A stretch of DNA of 64,000 nt from Pseudoxanthomonas sp. (GTDB taxonomy: Bacteria > Pseudomonadota > Gammaproteobacteria > Xanthomonadales > Xanthomonadaceae). Within the stretch, counting starts at the first letter, position 1; every line of letters begins with the position of its first letter. The notes under the pieces were generated by a model, which had not been told where the DNA came from, did not search any database, and saw only the letters and a list, made by a program, of their open reading frames with translations. Below are positions 54,487-63,106 of this stretch, piece by piece. The stretch lies in the NCBI RefSeq assembly GCF_002863005.1, contig NZ_PKDG01000009.1:1-64000 (forward strand), given 5' to 3'. Made by a program: the position numbers and the translations under genes.

Positions 54487-54756
54487 ATGAAGAAGAAGAT
54501 GATATGCGCAATTTCCGCCCTCCTGCTCGCAGGCTCCGCCTTCAGCGCAATGGCCAACACACCAGCCGGAGCCTGCACTGGGGGCGAGTCGGCATTGACG
54601 TGCGTGACGCTTGAGGATCGGCCGAACTCCCAGTGGATTATTGAAACGACGACAGTCTATCAATGGACATTCAATGGAGTTACCGGAACGTTCGGATGGT
54701 CGATTGTTTCCGTCAGTCAACGCGCGCTGCCCGGTGACAGGCGGCAGGAGCAGTAA
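54487..54756 (+). CDS. Small secreted peptide
   Basis: An 89-residue protein with a clear signal peptide (MKKKMICAISALLLAGSAF, cleaved after AMA near residue 23). The mature 66 residues have two Cys (GACTGGESALTCVTLED), likely disulfide-linked, then a Trp-containing beta region (YQWTFNGVTGTFGWSIVSVSQ) and a charged tail. Codon use is less GC-rich than in neighbours. Standing alone with its own upstream space and a hairpin downstream, it is expressed as a single unit. No toxin, bacteriocin or lantibiotic motif was recognised. Confidence 0.62.
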   Translation: MKKKMICAISALLLAGSAFSAMANTPAGACTGGESALTCVTLEDRPNSQWIIETTTVYQWTFNGVTGTFGWSIVSVSQRALPGDRRQEQ

Positions 54757-54771
54757 GACGGACCAACTCTT

Positions 54772-54807
54772 GGGCACGCCGCCGGTCCAATTCCCGCCGG
54801 CGTGCCC
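54772..54807. terminator. Hairpin between convergent genes
   Basis: GGGCACGCCG pairs perfectly with CGGCGTGCCC around a 16-base loop that can extend the stem. There is no long T-run on either strand, so termination is probable but not certain. It separates the small-peptide gene from the AEC transporter gene. Confidence 0.55.
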
Positions 54808-54826
54808 TGTTGAAGCGAAGGCGCAA

Positions 54827-55741
54827 CTAACTCAGCTGTCCCACCACCCACGCCCAGATCGGCAGCGTCACCAGCGACAGCAGGATGCCGTAGCCCGCCA
54901 TCGCGGCGGCCAGGCGTGGCGCGAGCTGGTGTGAGATCGCCAGCGCGGCGGCGGTGATCATCGGCGGCATGGCCGACTCCAGCACGTTCGCCTGCAGCAT
55001 CTCGCCCGACATGCCGAAGGCGAGCGACAGCGGCAGCGCGAGCGCAGGCATCACCAGCAGCCGCAGCAGCAGGCCGACGGCAAGTGGCTTCACTTCGTCG
55101 CGTGGCAGTTTCAGCTGGATGGTCAGGCCGACCGCCAACATCACCAGCGGCAACATCGCATCAGCGAGATTCTTCAGCGCCGCGCTGATCCATGCCGGCG
55201 GCTGCGCCGGCATCAGCGTCAGCGCGACCAGCAGCGCCCAGACCGGAGGGAACTTCACGATGCGCAGCCCGATCTCGCGCGGGGTAGGCGGCGCGTCGCC
55301 GCCGTAGCGCGCCAGCACGTACAGCCCGAAGGTGGAGAGCAGCACGAAGGTGCCGAACTGGTCGTACACCACCGCGTACGGCAGCGCGTGTTCGCCCAGC
55401 AATGCGCGCACCATCGGGTAGCCGATGAAGCTGCTGTTGCACAGCGCCACGCACAGCAGCAGCACGGCGTGCTCGTCGCGGCGGAATCCGAACGCGCGCG
55501 TCGCCAGGGCCACCAGCGCCACGGTGGCGATCGTCAGGAGCCACGGCGTGGCCACCACGCCAAGCACGGACACATCGACCTGAAGGCGCGGTACGTAGAT
55601 CAGTACGGCGGCGGGCAGGCAGACGTACAGCACCACGCGGTTGAGGACGTCGGCGGCATTCGCGGGGAACACGCGCAGGCGCGCGAACGCCATGCCGAGG
55701 GCGAGCAGGGCCAGGATCAGGGCGAAGGCATCGAATGCCAT
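54827..55741 (-). CDS. AEC family transporter
   Basis: A 304-residue membrane protein with ten predicted helices of the auxin-efflux-carrier superfamily: LNRVVLYVCLPAAVLIY near the N-terminus, LLCVALCNSSFIGYPMVRALLG with the conserved Asn/Gly region, and VGLTIQLKLPRDEVKPLAVG. Bacterial members export or import small organic acids such as malonate or malate. It is a single gene, with its start facing the hydrolase-zapE-sirtuin group. Confidence 0.88.
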   Translation of the reverse strand: MAFDAFALILALLALGMAFARLRVFPANAADVLNRVVLYVCLPAAVLIYVPRLQVDVSVLGVVATPWLLTIATVALVALATRAFGFRRDEHAVLLLCVALCNSSFIGYPMVRALLGEHALPYAVVYDQFGTFVLLSTFGLYVLARYGGDAPPTPREIGLRIVKFPPVWALLVALTLMPAQPPAWISAALKNLADAMLPLVMLAVGLTIQLKLPRDEVKPLAVGLLLRLLVMPALALPLSLAFGMSGEMLQANVLESAMPPMITAAALAISHQLAPRLAAAMAGYGILLSLVTLPIWAWVVGQLS

Positions 55742-55928
55742 GGTGCAGCGGGCGCGACGTGGGGACGGCAGGATCGCACAGCGCTGCGCGGGGCGCTGCG
55801 GGACCTTGGTAGCACGCGCGATCCCCCCTCATTCCGTCGGTGTCCGATCGCCGACGGCGGTTCACGCCGGAATGACCGACCGCGGGGAAGCGACATCCCC
55901 TTGCACACGCAAGGCTTATCATGGCGGC

Positions 55929-56588
55929 ATGACCAACCCCGCATTCCCCACCACCTCCGGCGCGATCACCCTGGAAGGCCCTGAAGGTCCGCTGGAAGCC
56001 CATGTCGACTGGCCCGAGGAGGGCGAGCCCGTTGCGCCCATCACTGCCGTGGTCTGCCACCCGCTGCCCACGGAGGGCGGCACCATGCACAACAAGGTGG
56101 TGGTGATGGCCGCGCGCAGCCTGCGCGAACTCGGCGCGGTGTCGGTGCGCTTCAATTTCCGCGGCACCGGCGCTTCGGCCGGATTCTTCGACCATGGCGA
56201 CGGTGAAAGGGACGACCTGCGCGCGGTGGTGGACTGGGTGCGCGAACAGCGGCCGGGCACGCAGTTGTGGCTGGCCGGTTTCAGCTTCGGCGCGTACGTG
56301 TCGCTGCGCGCGACGGACGCGCTGCAGCCGGACGCACTGGTCTCGATCGCGCCGCCCGCCGGCCGGTGGGATTTCGATGCGATCGTGCCGCCGACCTGTC
56401 CGTGGTTGGTGATCCAGGGCGAAGAGGACGAGATCGTCGAGCCGCAGGCGGTCTACGATTGGATCGATACCCTGAAGCAGCCACCGGAGCTGATCCGCAT
56501 GCCGGAAACCAGCCACTTCTTCCACCGCAAGCTGATGGACCTGCGCGGTGCCATCAAGCACGCGATGAAAGGCTACGTGCCGGCGTGA
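55929..56588 (+). CDS. Alpha/beta hydrolase (dienelactone hydrolase-like)
   Basis: A 219-residue hydrolase. Conserved blocks are AVVCHPLPTEGGTMHNKVV, SVRFNFRGTGASAGFFDHG, the nucleophile Ser near 117 in WLAGFSFGAYVSLRA, the acid in IQGEEDEIVEP and the His in PETSHFFHRKL. The HPLP-x2-GGTMxNKV motif marks a widespread uncharacterised bacterial group. Its TGA overlaps the GTG of zapE, so the two are translated together. Confidence 0.88.
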   Translation: MTNPAFPTTSGAITLEGPEGPLEAHVDWPEEGEPVAPITAVVCHPLPTEGGTMHNKVVVMAARSLRELGAVSVRFNFRGTGASAGFFDHGDGERDDLRAVVDWVREQRPGTQLWLAGFSFGAYVSLRATDALQPDALVSIAPPAGRWDFDAIVPPTCPWLVIQGEEDEIVEPQAVYDWIDTLKQPPELIRMPETSHFFHRKLMDLRGAIKHAMKGYVPA

Positions 56589-57739
56589 CGACGGACAACG
56601 CCGGAAACATGGCCCCGGCGCCGTCGCAGGTGTATGCGCGCGGCGCGGCGCAGGGCCAGTGGCAGGACGACCCCGCGCAGCATCCTGCGCTGGCCGAGCT
56701 GGACCGCATCCACACCGCGCTGCTCGCCGACGACGGCGCGCCCGGCCTGTTCGGTCGATTGTTCGGCAAGGCGCCGGAGCCGGTGAAGGGCCTGTACTAC
56801 TGGGGCGAAGTGGGCCGCGGCAAGACCTTCCTGGTCGACCTGTTCTACGACAGCCTGCCGCTGCCGACTTACTCCGTCTCGCAGAACAAGGCGCATGGCG
56901 AAGGCGGCGGCAAGTACCGCACGCACTTCCACCGTTTCATGCGCGGCGTGCACGAGCGACTGCGCCTGCATGCCGGCGAAAGCGACCCGTTGGCGAAGAT
57001 CGTGCGCGAGGTGCGCGGCAAGCTGCGCGTACTGGTGCTGGACGAGTTCTTCGTCACCGACATCGGCGATGCGATGCTGCTGGCGCGGCTGCTGGAGCGC
57101 ATGTTCGCCGAGGGCATCACGCTGGTGACGACCTCCAACACCGCGCCGCAGAACCTGTACAAGGACGGACTGCAGCGCGCGGGCTTCCTGCCGGCCATCG
57201 AACTACTGCAACAGCACTGCGTGGTGCTGCGCTCGGACGGGCAGGAAGACTACCGCCTGCGCGCGCTGACGCGGTCACCGGTCTACCGCACGCCGCTGGA
57301 TGCCACCGCCGACGACTGGCTGGCGATGCGCTGGCGCGAACTCAGCGGCGGTGAAACGGCCCAGGCGGGCAACATCGAGATAGACAGCCGCAAGATTCCG
57401 GTGCGGGGGCGCGGCAAGAGCATCGCGTGGTTCGATTTTTCCGCACTGTGCGAAGGCCCACGCGGTACAGCGGACTACATCGAGGTGGCGCACGAATTCA
57501 ACACCGTGCTGCTGGGCGGCATCCCGCGCTTCGATGCGCTGAACGAGGATGCCGCGCGCCGCTTCGTGAACCTGATCGACGAGCTGTACGACCGCCACGT
57601 CAACCTGGTCTGCACCGCCGCGGAAGCGCCCACGGCGTTGTACTCCGGTACCCGCTTGCAGGGCGCGTTCGAGCGCACCGCCTCGCGCCTGATCGAGATG
57701 CAGAGCGCCGAATACCTGGCCACGCCGCACAAGGCCTGA
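56585..57739 (+). CDS. zapE: Cell-division ATPase ZapE (AFG1-like)
   Basis: About 384 residues with a P-loop, YYWGEVGRGKTFLVD near 70, Walker B VLVLDEFFVTDIGDAM, THFHRFMRGVH and the C-terminal arginine region of the AFG1 family. E. coli ZapE is a Z-ring-associated ATPase needed for division under low oxygen. The GTG at 56585 overlaps the previous stop; an ATG at 56609 is an alternative start. The cobB-like gene begins three bases after its stop. Confidence 0.92.
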   Translation: MTTDNAGNMAPAPSQVYARGAAQGQWQDDPAQHPALAELDRIHTALLADDGAPGLFGRLFGKAPEPVKGLYYWGEVGRGKTFLVDLFYDSLPLPTYSVSQNKAHGEGGGKYRTHFHRFMRGVHERLRLHAGESDPLAKIVREVRGKLRVLVLDEFFVTDIGDAMLLARLLERMFAEGITLVTTSNTAPQNLYKDGLQRAGFLPAIELLQQHCVVLRSDGQEDYRLRALTRSPVYRTPLDATADDWLAMRWRELSGGETAQAGNIEIDSRKIPVRGRGKSIAWFDFSALCEGPRGTADYIEVAHEFNTVLLGGIPRFDALNEDAARRFVNLIDELYDRHVNLVCTAAEAPTALYSGTRLQGAFERTASRLIEMQSAEYLATPHKA

Positions 57740-57742
57740 GCC

Positions 57743-58492
57743 ATGGACGCCGTGCCGACCGCGATCGCCGAGGCGCTGCAACGCATGATCGACGAGGGCG
57801 GCCGCATCTGCGTGCTGACTGGCGCCGGCATGTCCGCGGAAAGTGGCATTCCCACCTTTCGCGGCACGCACGACAGCCTGTGGTCGCGCTTCGACCCGAT
57901 GCGGCTCGCGACGGCCGAGGCCTGGCGCGAGGATCCCGCACTGGTCTGGGCCTGGTACCGCTGGCGAATGCAGCTCGTGCGCAATGCCCAGCCCAATGCC
58001 GGTCACCGCGCACTGGCGGCGCTGGCGCAGCGCGTGCCGCTGTCGCTGGTCACCCAGAACGTTGACGACCTGCACGAACGCGCCGGCAGCACTGTCGATG
58101 CGCATGTGCATGGCAGCCTGTTCGCCCTGCGTTGCTTCGCCTGCGGCCACGCGCACACGATGCTCGGTGACTACGTGGACGGCATGCAGCGTGTCGAGCC
58201 GATGCGCTGCACGGCGTGCGGCGACCGCATCCGACCGGGCGTGGTGTGGTTCGGCGAAGCCTTGCCGGATGATGCGTGGGCGTCGGCGGTGGACGCCGCC
58301 GAGCGTTGCACGTTGATGCTGGTGGTAGGGACGTCGGGCCTGGTGTATCCCGCGGCCGGCCTGCCCGCACTGGCTCGACGCCACGGCGCGACCGTGGTGG
58401 AGATCAATCCGGAACCGACGGCGCTGTCCACGGAGGTGGACCTCGTCTGGCGGGCGACCGCAGCGCAGGCCTTGCCTTTGCTGGTTGGCTGA
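57743..58492 (+). CDS. cobB: NAD-dependent protein deacylase (sirtuin, CobB-like)
   Basis: A 249-residue sirtuin: NAD pocket VLTGAGMSAESGIPTFRG, TQNVDDLHERAGS, catalytic His in DAHVHGSLFALRC, and two CxxC zinc pairs (CFACGHAH, CTACGDRI). YxxR near 72-75 (WYRWRM) is the signature of class III sirtuins that remove succinyl and malonyl groups, so desuccinylase activity is likely as well as deacetylase. It is the last gene of the run with the hydrolase and zapE. Confidence 0.93.
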   Translation: MDAVPTAIAEALQRMIDEGGRICVLTGAGMSAESGIPTFRGTHDSLWSRFDPMRLATAEAWREDPALVWAWYRWRMQLVRNAQPNAGHRALAALAQRVPLSLVTQNVDDLHERAGSTVDAHVHGSLFALRCFACGHAHTMLGDYVDGMQRVEPMRCTACGDRIRPGVVWFGEALPDDAWASAVDAAERCTLMLVVGTSGLVYPAAGLPALARRHGATVVEINPEPTALSTEVDLVWRATAAQALPLLVG

Positions 58493-58557
58493 AGCGCAGG
58501 CACCGGTTTCACGCACGGCTTGCCAGACTCGGTGCACCGGTTGCGCAGGAGAGCGCC

Positions 58558-59229
58558 ATGAAACCCATCGACCGCGTTTCCCTGTTTGCCGCCGTTGTCG
58601 GCGCGCTCCTCGTCGGCTGCGACCGCGCGCCGCAGCAGGAAGAGGTCGAAGCGGCGACGCAAACTGCGGCCGAGATCGCCCATCCGGCGCCGCCCGTGAC
58701 CGGACGCGAAGCGCCGCAGTTCCAGTTCTCCGACGACGAGATCGGTATCGCGCTTGCGTCCACGCCAGGCTTCGCGCTGCGCCGCGACTTCACCCGCGAC
58801 TATCTATCCAACGGGGACTGGAAGACCTTCGCCGCCCCCGACGTGCGCGGCAAACCGCTGGTCGCGCTGGTGCTGGACGGATCGGACAAGATCACCGCCG
58901 CCGAATTGCGCATCGGCACCAGCACCGACAGCCATGCCCTCGTCACCTGCCTGGACCCGCCGGAAGGCGCGACCACCGAACCGCCCGATGAGGTACGCAT
59001 CGACGGCCAGGCATTCCGTCACTTCCGTGCCAGCGACGCTGCGATGAGCCACTATCAGTCGGTGGACGCCTACCGCTCGGTACGCAACGGGCGTTGCCTC
59101 GCCATCGACCTGCTGATCGCCGGCACGCGTCCGGAGGTCTACGACCCGCCGGCGACGCCACCCTTCGACGAAGCGAACGCGCGTGCGCGGTTGCAGGAGG
59201 CGCTAGGTGCAGTGCGGATCATTCGCTGA
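58558..59229 (+). CDS. Hypothetical lipoprotein
   Basis: A 223-residue lipoprotein (lipobox ALLVGC, Cys about 21) with an acidic linker, then a globular part (FALRRDFTRDYLSNGDWKTF, LRIGTSTDSHALVTCLDPPEG, HYQSVDAYRSVRNGRCLAIDLLI) containing two more Cys. Similar proteins occur in xanthomonads without an assigned role. It lies 65 bases after the sirtuin gene and may be co-transcribed with it. Confidence 0.72.
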   Translation: MKPIDRVSLFAAVVGALLVGCDRAPQQEEVEAATQTAAEIAHPAPPVTGREAPQFQFSDDEIGIALASTPGFALRRDFTRDYLSNGDWKTFAAPDVRGKPLVALVLDGSDKITAAELRIGTSTDSHALVTCLDPPEGATTEPPDEVRIDGQAFRHFRASDAAMSHYQSVDAYRSVRNGRCLAIDLLIAGTRPEVYDPPATPPFDEANARARLQEALGAVRIIR

Positions 59230-59299
59230 CGGCTTTTCCACTCTCCACCACCACAGGGACGAGGACCGGTGCGAGGGGGAAGCGCGGCCTGAGGTTCTT

Positions 59300-59363
59300 G
59301 TGGGAGCTACGTAAGTCGCGATCGGCGATCGGTAAGCCCCATCGCGACTTACGTCGCTCCCAC
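59300..59363. repeat. REP doublet of the GGAGCGACGTAAGTCGCGA family
   Basis: Two 23-base arms (59300-59322 and 59341-59363) are inverted copies with one mismatch, around an 18-base loop. Each arm also holds a small stem, GCGAC-GTAA-GTCGC. The repeat lies between convergent genes, ending eight bases before the esterase stop. The single hairpin at 43074-43093 belongs to the same family. Confidence 0.8.
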
Positions 59364-59371
59364 GCCGAGCA

Positions 59372-60277
59372 CTACTGCAGATGACGCCGTACGAACGCAT
59401 CAACGGTGTTCGTGTAGTCGGTCGGCAACCCGAGATTGCGATTCACCTCGCCATGCGAGAGATCCTCCGGCAGCACCTCCATCGGCACGCCGAGCGTTTT
59501 CGCCTTCTCCGCCATCGCGCGCCCCTGCGGACAGGCGTCCTGGCGCCGCGATGAGCAGACGAACAGCATCGGCACCGCGTCGCGCGTGAGCTGGTGGTAA
59601 GGCGAGGCGGCGATCCAGTCGGCCGGATTTCGGCCGAACGCTGCATCATAGATGCGCGGCAGTGGGGGCTTCTTCATCGTCTGCGGTACGTCGAGCGCGC
59701 CGCTGTCGAGCGAGACCACACCGCGCGGACGGGCGGCCCCCGCGTCGCGCCACAGCGAGGACGAGGCACCCACCAGCGCGGCGAGGTGCGCGCCGGCCGA
59801 GTGGCCCATCAGCATCACGTTCGCCGGATCGGCGCTCCATGACGGCGCGCGCTTCTGCACGTCGGCCAGCGCGCGCGCGACGTCGCGGGCCTGGTCGATC
59901 GGCGCGGTGTCCGGTCGCATGCGGTAGTTGATCGAGACCAGCACATAGCCTTTCGGCAACCAGTACGCCGCCTTGTTCTCGACCACGCCCGGGTTGTCCT
60001 TGTTGCCGTTGGCCCAGCCGCCGCCGTGGACGAACAGGATCACCGGCGCGCGTTGCGGTTGCGCGGGAAGGTAGACGTCGTAGCGTTGGCGCGGATCGTT
60101 GCCGTAGGACACATCGCGGACGGCGCGTGCGCCGGCCGGCAGCGTCGGCACACGCGCTGCGGGCTGGCGCGACGCATCGCGCATCTCCCGCAGGCGCTCA
60201 CGGAAGGTCTGCGCGGCCAGCGGCAGCACGGCGAACAAGGCACAGGCCAGCAGGCCGGTACGGAACAGCGTCTTCAT
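59372..60277 (-). CDS. Exported alpha/beta hydrolase (esterase)
   Basis: A 301-residue hormone-sensitive-lipase-like esterase with a signal peptide (FRTGLLACALFAVLPLAAQ). The oxyanion hole is LFVHGGGWANGNK, the nucleophile Ser near 158 in MLMGHSAGAHLAALV, the acid region PMLFVCSSRRQDACPQG and the His in LSHGEVNRNLG. It resembles exported carboxylesterases rather than a true lipase. The ATG at 60277 has GAGG upstream; the long upstream frame antisense to the kinase's control region is not credible. Confidence 0.88.
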   Translation of the reverse strand: MKTLFRTGLLACALFAVLPLAAQTFRERLREMRDASRQPAARVPTLPAGARAVRDVSYGNDPRQRYDVYLPAQPQRAPVILFVHGGGWANGNKDNPGVVENKAAYWLPKGYVLVSINYRMRPDTAPIDQARDVARALADVQKRAPSWSADPANVMLMGHSAGAHLAALVGASSSLWRDAGAARPRGVVSLDSGALDVPQTMKKPPLPRIYDAAFGRNPADWIAASPYHQLTRDAVPMLFVCSSRRQDACPQGRAMAEKAKTLGVPMEVLPEDLSHGEVNRNLGLPTDYTNTVDAFVRRHLQ

Positions 60278-60303
60278 CGCATCACCTCGTGGGGACGTCC
60301 GGT

Positions 60304-61569
60304 TCAACCCGCGCGCAGCACCAGCTGGGCGCGCAGGCCGTGGGGGGTATTCGGCAGCAGGCGCAGTTCGCCGCCGTGCTGGCGCGCCACGCGGTCGACG
60401 ATCGGCAGGCCCAGGCCGCTGCCGCCGCCCGCCTGGTCGTGGACGAAAGGCTGGCGCGCGCGCTCGGCCGCTTCGGCGGAGAGGCCGGGGCCGCCATCGG
60501 CCACCTCGACCACCCAGGCCGGTCCTTCTGCCCACAGCTGCAGCGACAACGGCAACGCGCCATGCCGCTCGGCGTTGACCAGCAGGTTCTCGACCGCGCG
60601 CAGCAGCGCCATCGGCTTGCCGGGCAGCAGGGCGTGCTCGGGCAGGTCGACGCGCCATGCTTTCGACGCCGCGGCAACCGCATGCCGACAAATCGCGGCG
60701 AGGTCGACGGTCTCGCTGCCCTCGTCGCGGCCATCGCGCGCGAACGCGATGAACTGGCCGAGGATGGCGTCCATCTCGGCGATGTCGCGATGCATGCTGC
60801 GGGTCAGTTCCGGATCGGTGTCCGGCACCATCTCCAGGGCGAACTGCAGGCGCGTCAGCGGCGTGCGCAGGTCGTGCGAGATGCCGGCCAGCAGCAGTGC
60901 GCGCTCTTCCGCCGCCGCGCGCACGTCGCGGCTGGCGTCACCCAGCGCCTGCGCCAGGTCCGCGACCTCGCGCGGGCCTCGTGCATGCACCGGCGGCGGT
61001 GCATCGCCCCGCACGATGGCCGGCGCGGCCGCGGCGAGCTGGCGTAGCGGTTGTACGAGCCGACGGGCGAAGTACGCCGCGGCCAGCCAGACCAGCACCA
61101 CGCAGCCCACCAGCATCAGCACCGAGAAGCGGCGCATGCCGGTACCGGGGCGGTCGTACGCGAACGACACCCACAGCGGTTCGCGCGTGGCGGGTTTCAG
61201 CCAGATGACGCGCAAGCCGCGGCCGGCGTCCATCCGCAGTTCGCGACCGTCGCCCAGCGTGCCGACGGCCTGCTCGCGCAGTTCGCGCAGCAAGGGGGCG
61301 AAGCGCGGCCGGGCATCGGCGGGCGGCGTGCTGCGCACCTCCAGCCCGGCCGCCCGCAGCTGCGCGACCGTGCGCGCATGCGGCTGGTGTTGGTCGAGTG
61401 CTTCGACCACCTCGGCGAAGCCCTGCATCGCGCGCAGCAACTGGTCGGCGGCAGGCCGCGTGGCGAGCTCGCGGCCGAGCAGGAGCGCCAGCACGCCGGC
61501 ACCGGCGAGCACGAGCGCGATCACCAGCGCAAGCTGGCCGAACACACTGCGCGGCAGCGGTGACCTCAT
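60304..61569 (-). CDS. Sensor histidine kinase, EnvZ-like
   Basis: A 421-residue membrane kinase with two transmembrane helices (residues about 8-30 and about 148-170) enclosing a periplasmic sensor domain of about 115 residues, a HAMP domain (RLVQPLRQLAAAAPAI), the phospho-acceptor His near 226 in AGISHDLRTPLTRLQFALE, and ATPase boxes AVENLLVNAERHG, VADGGPGLS and GGGSGLGLPIVDRV. The layout is that of EnvZ/OmpR-class sensors. The start overlaps the response regulator stop (ATGA). The signal is unknown. Confidence 0.93.
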   Translation of the reverse strand: MRSPLPRSVFGQLALVIALVLAGAGVLALLLGRELATRPAADQLLRAMQGFAEVVEALDQHQPHARTVAQLRAAGLEVRSTPPADARPRFAPLLRELREQAVGTLGDGRELRMDAGRGLRVIWLKPATREPLWVSFAYDRPGTGMRRFSVLMLVGCVVLVWLAAAYFARRLVQPLRQLAAAAPAIVRGDAPPPVHARGPREVADLAQALGDASRDVRAAAEERALLLAGISHDLRTPLTRLQFALEMVPDTDPELTRSMHRDIAEMDAILGQFIAFARDGRDEGSETVDLAAICRHAVAAASKAWRVDLPEHALLPGKPMALLRAVENLLVNAERHGALPLSLQLWAEGPAWVVEVADGGPGLSAEAAERARQPFVHDQAGGGSGLGLPIVDRVARQHGGELRLLPNTPHGLRAQLVLRAG

Positions 61570-62285
61570 GGCGTGGCCTCCGGCGGCACGAACACATAGC
61601 CCACGCCCCACACCGTCTGGATCAGGCGCGGCTGGCGCGGATCGTCTTCCAGCAGGCGGCGCAGGCGCGCGATGGTCACGTCCATGCTGCGTTCGAACGC
61701 CTCGTGCTCGCGGCCGCGCGCCAGGCTCATCAGGCGGTCGCGGCTGAGCGGCTGTCGCGGATGCCGAAGTAGCACCGACAACACCGCGAACTCGCCGCTG
61801 GTCAGGCGCAACAGCACACCGTCGCGGGTGAGTTCGCGCCGGCCCAGGTCGAGCGTGAAAGGCCCGAACACCACCTCGCCGCCGTCGGCCTGCGGTGCAC
61901 CGGGCGCCGGCCGCGTCCGTCGCAGCACCGAGCGGATGCGCGCCAGCAGCTCGCGCGGGTTCACCGGCTTGGGCACGTAATCGTCCGCGCCGATCTCCAG
62001 GCCGACGATGCGGTCGATCTCGTCGCCCTTGGCGGTCAGCATGACGATGGGCGTGGCATCGCCCTGCCCGCGCAGGCGCCGGCAGATATCCAGGCCGTTC
62101 TCGCCGGGCAGCATCAGGTCGAGCACGATCAGGTCGAAGTGGCCGCGGTCCAGCGCCTGCCGCATCTGCGCACCGTCGCCGGCGCCGCGCACGTCGAAGC
62201 CCTGCGACTGCAGGTAACGCTGCAGCAGCTCGCGCAAGCGCACGTCGTCGTCGACCAGCAGCACACGGGGCAGGGCGTCTTCCAT
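61566..62285 (-). CDS. OmpR-family response regulator
   Basis: A 239-residue regulator: receiver domain with acidic pocket LLVDDDVRLRELL, phospho-acceptor Asp near 54 in LIVLDLMLPGENGLD, Thr in VMLTAKGDE and Lys in DYVPKPVNPRE; then a winged-helix DNA-binding domain (LTSGEFAVLSVLLRHPRQPLSRDRLM, RSMDVTIARLRRLLEDD, QTVWGVGYVF). The KPVNP stretch is typical of OmpR itself. It is divergent from a low-complexity secreted-protein gene, which is a likely target. Confidence 0.94.
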   Translation of the reverse strand: MEDALPRVLLVDDDVRLRELLQRYLQSQGFDVRGAGDGAQMRQALDRGHFDLIVLDLMLPGENGLDICRRLRGQGDATPIVMLTAKGDEIDRIVGLEIGADDYVPKPVNPRELLARIRSVLRRTRPAPGAPQADGGEVVFGPFTLDLGRRELTRDGVLLRLTSGEFAVLSVLLRHPRQPLSRDRLMSLARGREHEAFERSMDVTIARLRRLLEDDPRQPRLIQTVWGVGYVFVPPEATP

Positions 62286-62345
62286 GGAGCCACTATCGCC
62301 CGCCGCCGCGACCCCCGGCAAACCCCGCCGACGGCCTGTTTGTAA

Positions 62346-62381
62346 GCAGATGTTTCGAGCGCGGCCGGCAGACACATCTGC
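62346..62381. promoter_or_regulatory. Inverted repeat between the two-component genes and the divergent gene
   Basis: AGCAGATGT (62345-62353) and ACATCTGCT (62374-62382) form a perfect 9-bp inverted repeat with 20 bases between the arms, in the 193-base divergent space. The arm-to-arm spacing of about 29 bases is near three helical turns, which suits two protein dimers on one DNA face. Confidence 0.45.
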
Positions 62382-62478
62382 TGTCAACCGCGACACACCT
62401 TCCCGCGTTGCCCGCCCTACCGTGGCCCTGCCGCTGCTTCCCCATGCGGCCATCCCGCACCCCAACGAGGATTCCACC

Positions 62479-63003
62479 ATGAGCAAGACCCCGCTCCTGA
62501 TCGCCGCCACCTTCGCCCTGTGCGCCAGCACCCTGTTCGCCGACCATGCCGAAGCCCGCGAGCGCAGCCGTGCCGTGCAGCGCACCGCACAAGGCGGCAA
62601 TGTCGCAGTCGAGCGCAGCAATGCGCGCTTCGACAGCCAGCGCCAGCGCAGCTGGCAGGCCGACGGCCAGGGCAATGCCACTGCCGCACGCAGCGGCGCC
62701 ATCAGCGGTGCCAACGGCGGTAGTGCCGGCTACGACCGCAGCGCCTACCGCAATGCCGATGGGAGTGCCGGCCGCCAGGGCAGCGCCTACGCGAACGGAC
62801 CCAACGGCGGCACCGCCAGCACCACCGGCGGCATCAGCCGCGATGCGGACGGCAACGTGACCGGCGCACGCAGCACCACCGCCACCGGCGCTAACGGCAA
62901 CAGCTACACCGGCAGCACCACGGTGTCCGGCGGCACCGTGTCGCACACGGGCACCTGCACCAACGCCAGCGGCGAGACCATCGCCTGCCCGCGCGGCCAC
63001 TGA
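62479..63003 (+). CDS. Low-complexity secreted protein (Gly/Ala/Ser/Thr/Asn repeats)
   Basis: A 174-residue protein with a signal peptide (LLIAATFALCASTLFADHAEA). After an Arg/Gln-rich section comes a region built from Gly-, Asn-, Ser- and Thr-rich units such as GNATAARSGAISGANGG, GSAGRQGSAYANGPNGG and GNVTGARSTTATGANGN, ending with two Cys (GTCTNASGETIACPRGH). Such sequence is flexible or beta-helical and often found on the cell surface. The start follows CGAGG. It is divergent from the OmpR-like pair and upstream of an EF-hand gene. Confidence 0.72.
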   Translation: MSKTPLLIAATFALCASTLFADHAEARERSRAVQRTAQGGNVAVERSNARFDSQRQRSWQADGQGNATAARSGAISGANGGSAGYDRSAYRNADGSAGRQGSAYANGPNGGTASTTGGISRDADGNVTGARSTTATGANGNSYTGSTTVSGGTVSHTGTCTNASGETIACPRGH

Positions 63004-63106
63004 CGACCACACCTTTCTGCAGGCGCGACGGCAGGCACCCCCTATGCCGCATGGACGCCCTCCCACCCGTCGCGCCTGCACCTTCCTTCGCGTCCTGGAG
63101 AACGCC

